Assembly (NCBI GenBank): GCA_015487635.1
Contig: WFPM01000215.1
Location: 1 to 42,833, forward strand
Length of the DNA stretch: 42,833 nt
Origin: Rhodothermus sp.
GTDB lineage: Bacteria; Bacteroidota; Rhodothermia; Rhodothermales; Rhodothermaceae
Direction of reading: 5' to 3'
How positions within the stretch are numbered: the stretch's first letter is position 1; each line of letters begins with the position of its first letter. Of the stretch, positions 42,121 to 42,833 are shown in pieces. The translations under genes and the position numbers were made by a program. The notes under the pieces are model-generated. The model searched no databases. It was not told the DNA's origin and saw only the letters and a program-made list of their open reading frames with translations.

Positions 42121-42833
42121 TCAATGCCGCCAGAAGGTGCGCGTCAGCAGAATCAGCACGGTGAAAATCTCCAGTCGGCCGGTCATCATCAGTAGCGCCA
42201 GGATCCACTTGGCCAGCGCCGGTAGATGCGCGTAGTTCTCGGCCGGACCCATTGTCCCGAACGCCGGACCGATATTCCCCAGACAGGAAAGCACGGCTCC
42301 GAAGGCGCTCAGCAGATCCACCTCCATGGCGCTCAGCGCCAGCGTACCCATGCCCAGCAGCCCGAAGTACAGCACGAAAAACGACAGCACGTTGCGCAGC
42401 ACCTCGTCGCTGACCATCCGGCCATTGAGCCGCACAGGCACGATAGCGCGGGGATGGACCAGTTGCTTCAGTTCCCGGAAGGAGTTCTTGAACAGTAAAA
42501 CGTGCCGCACCACCTTGATGCCGCCGCCCGTCGAGCCGGCCATTCCGCCTACAAAAAACAGCAGAAACAGCACGCCTACGGCCAGCGGCGACCATTGCTC
42601 GTAGTCGGCCGTGCCGAAACCCGTCGTCGTGATAATCGAGACGGCCTGAAAGGCGCCGTGCCGCAGTGCGTCGGCCAGTTCCGAATAGGTGCGGTAGTCT
42701 CCTTCAGACTGCAGGGGCGCCCAGATGCCCAGCGTGATCAGCACGGCGGCGACCGCTACGATCGACAGGTAGACGCGCAGTTCGGTGTCCTGCCACACCG
42801 GCCGCCACTGCCCATGCAGCAGCCGATAGTGCA
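42121..42833 (-). CDS. trkH: TrkH-family potassium uptake protein, C-terminal part (gene continues beyond window end)
   Basis: Frame open to the window edge (HYRLLHGQWRPVWQDTELRVYL); GAFQAVSIITTTGFGTADYEQWSPLAVGVLFLLFFVGGMAGSTGGGIKVVRHVLLFK. Confidence 0.92.
   Translation of the reverse strand, partial: HYRLLHGQWRPVWQDTELRVYLSIVAVAAVLITLGIWAPLQSEGDYRTYSELADALRHGAFQAVSIITTTGFGTADYEQWSPLAVGVLFLLFFVGGMAGSTGGGIKVVRHVLLFKNSFRELKQLVHPRAIVPVRLNGRMVSDEVLRNVLSFFVLYFGLLGMGTLALSAMEVDLLSAFGAVLSCLGNIGPAFGTMGPAENYAHLPALAKWILALLMMTGRLEIFTVLILLTRTFWRH

Overview
The 42.8 kb window is GC-rich chromosomal DNA. Gene content and protein style suggest a Rhodothermus-like bacterium (Bacteroidota/Rhodothermota); this taxonomic call is inference. 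Three blocks are visible. (1) Positions 1-15.7 kb, + strand: a chemotaxis/flagellar cluster, cheA(partial)-cheB-motA-motB-fliL-fliM-fliN/Y-fliO-fliP-fliQ-fliR-flhB-flhA-flhF-flhG-(96 aa unknown)-fliA. (2) Positions 15.8-31.6 kb: housekeeping genes, namely a PpiD/SurA-like PPIase, dapF, phoH, a 3-hydroxyacyl-CoA dehydrogenase, a multiply frameshifted WG-repeat gene, panD, panC, fumC, a degP/htrA protease, ssb, mazG and a large secreted subtilase. (3) Positions 31.6-41.5 kb, - strand: a complete branched-chain amino acid operon, ilvB-ilvN-ilvC-leuB-leuA-leuC-leuD-cimA, followed at the window edge by a partial trkH. The most interesting signal is directly upstream of ilvB. A short ORF there ends in ...LLLLLIGLLVLIISLIG-stop (14 of the last 17 residues are Leu/Ile/Val). 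It is followed by mutually exclusive RNA helices: a 14-bp long-range helix versus a 6-bp local hairpin sharing the same arm, plus a 10-bp helix that would cover the ilvB Shine-Dalgarno region. A TTGACA-18-TAATTA promoter candidate lies upstream. Together these look like a leader-peptide attenuator, possibly translational because no U-tract is visible. Secondary observations are a decayed WG-repeat gene between intact neighbours, an iterated 10-mer plus nested inverted repeats between ssb and mazG, and structured intergenic regions inside the leu operon.
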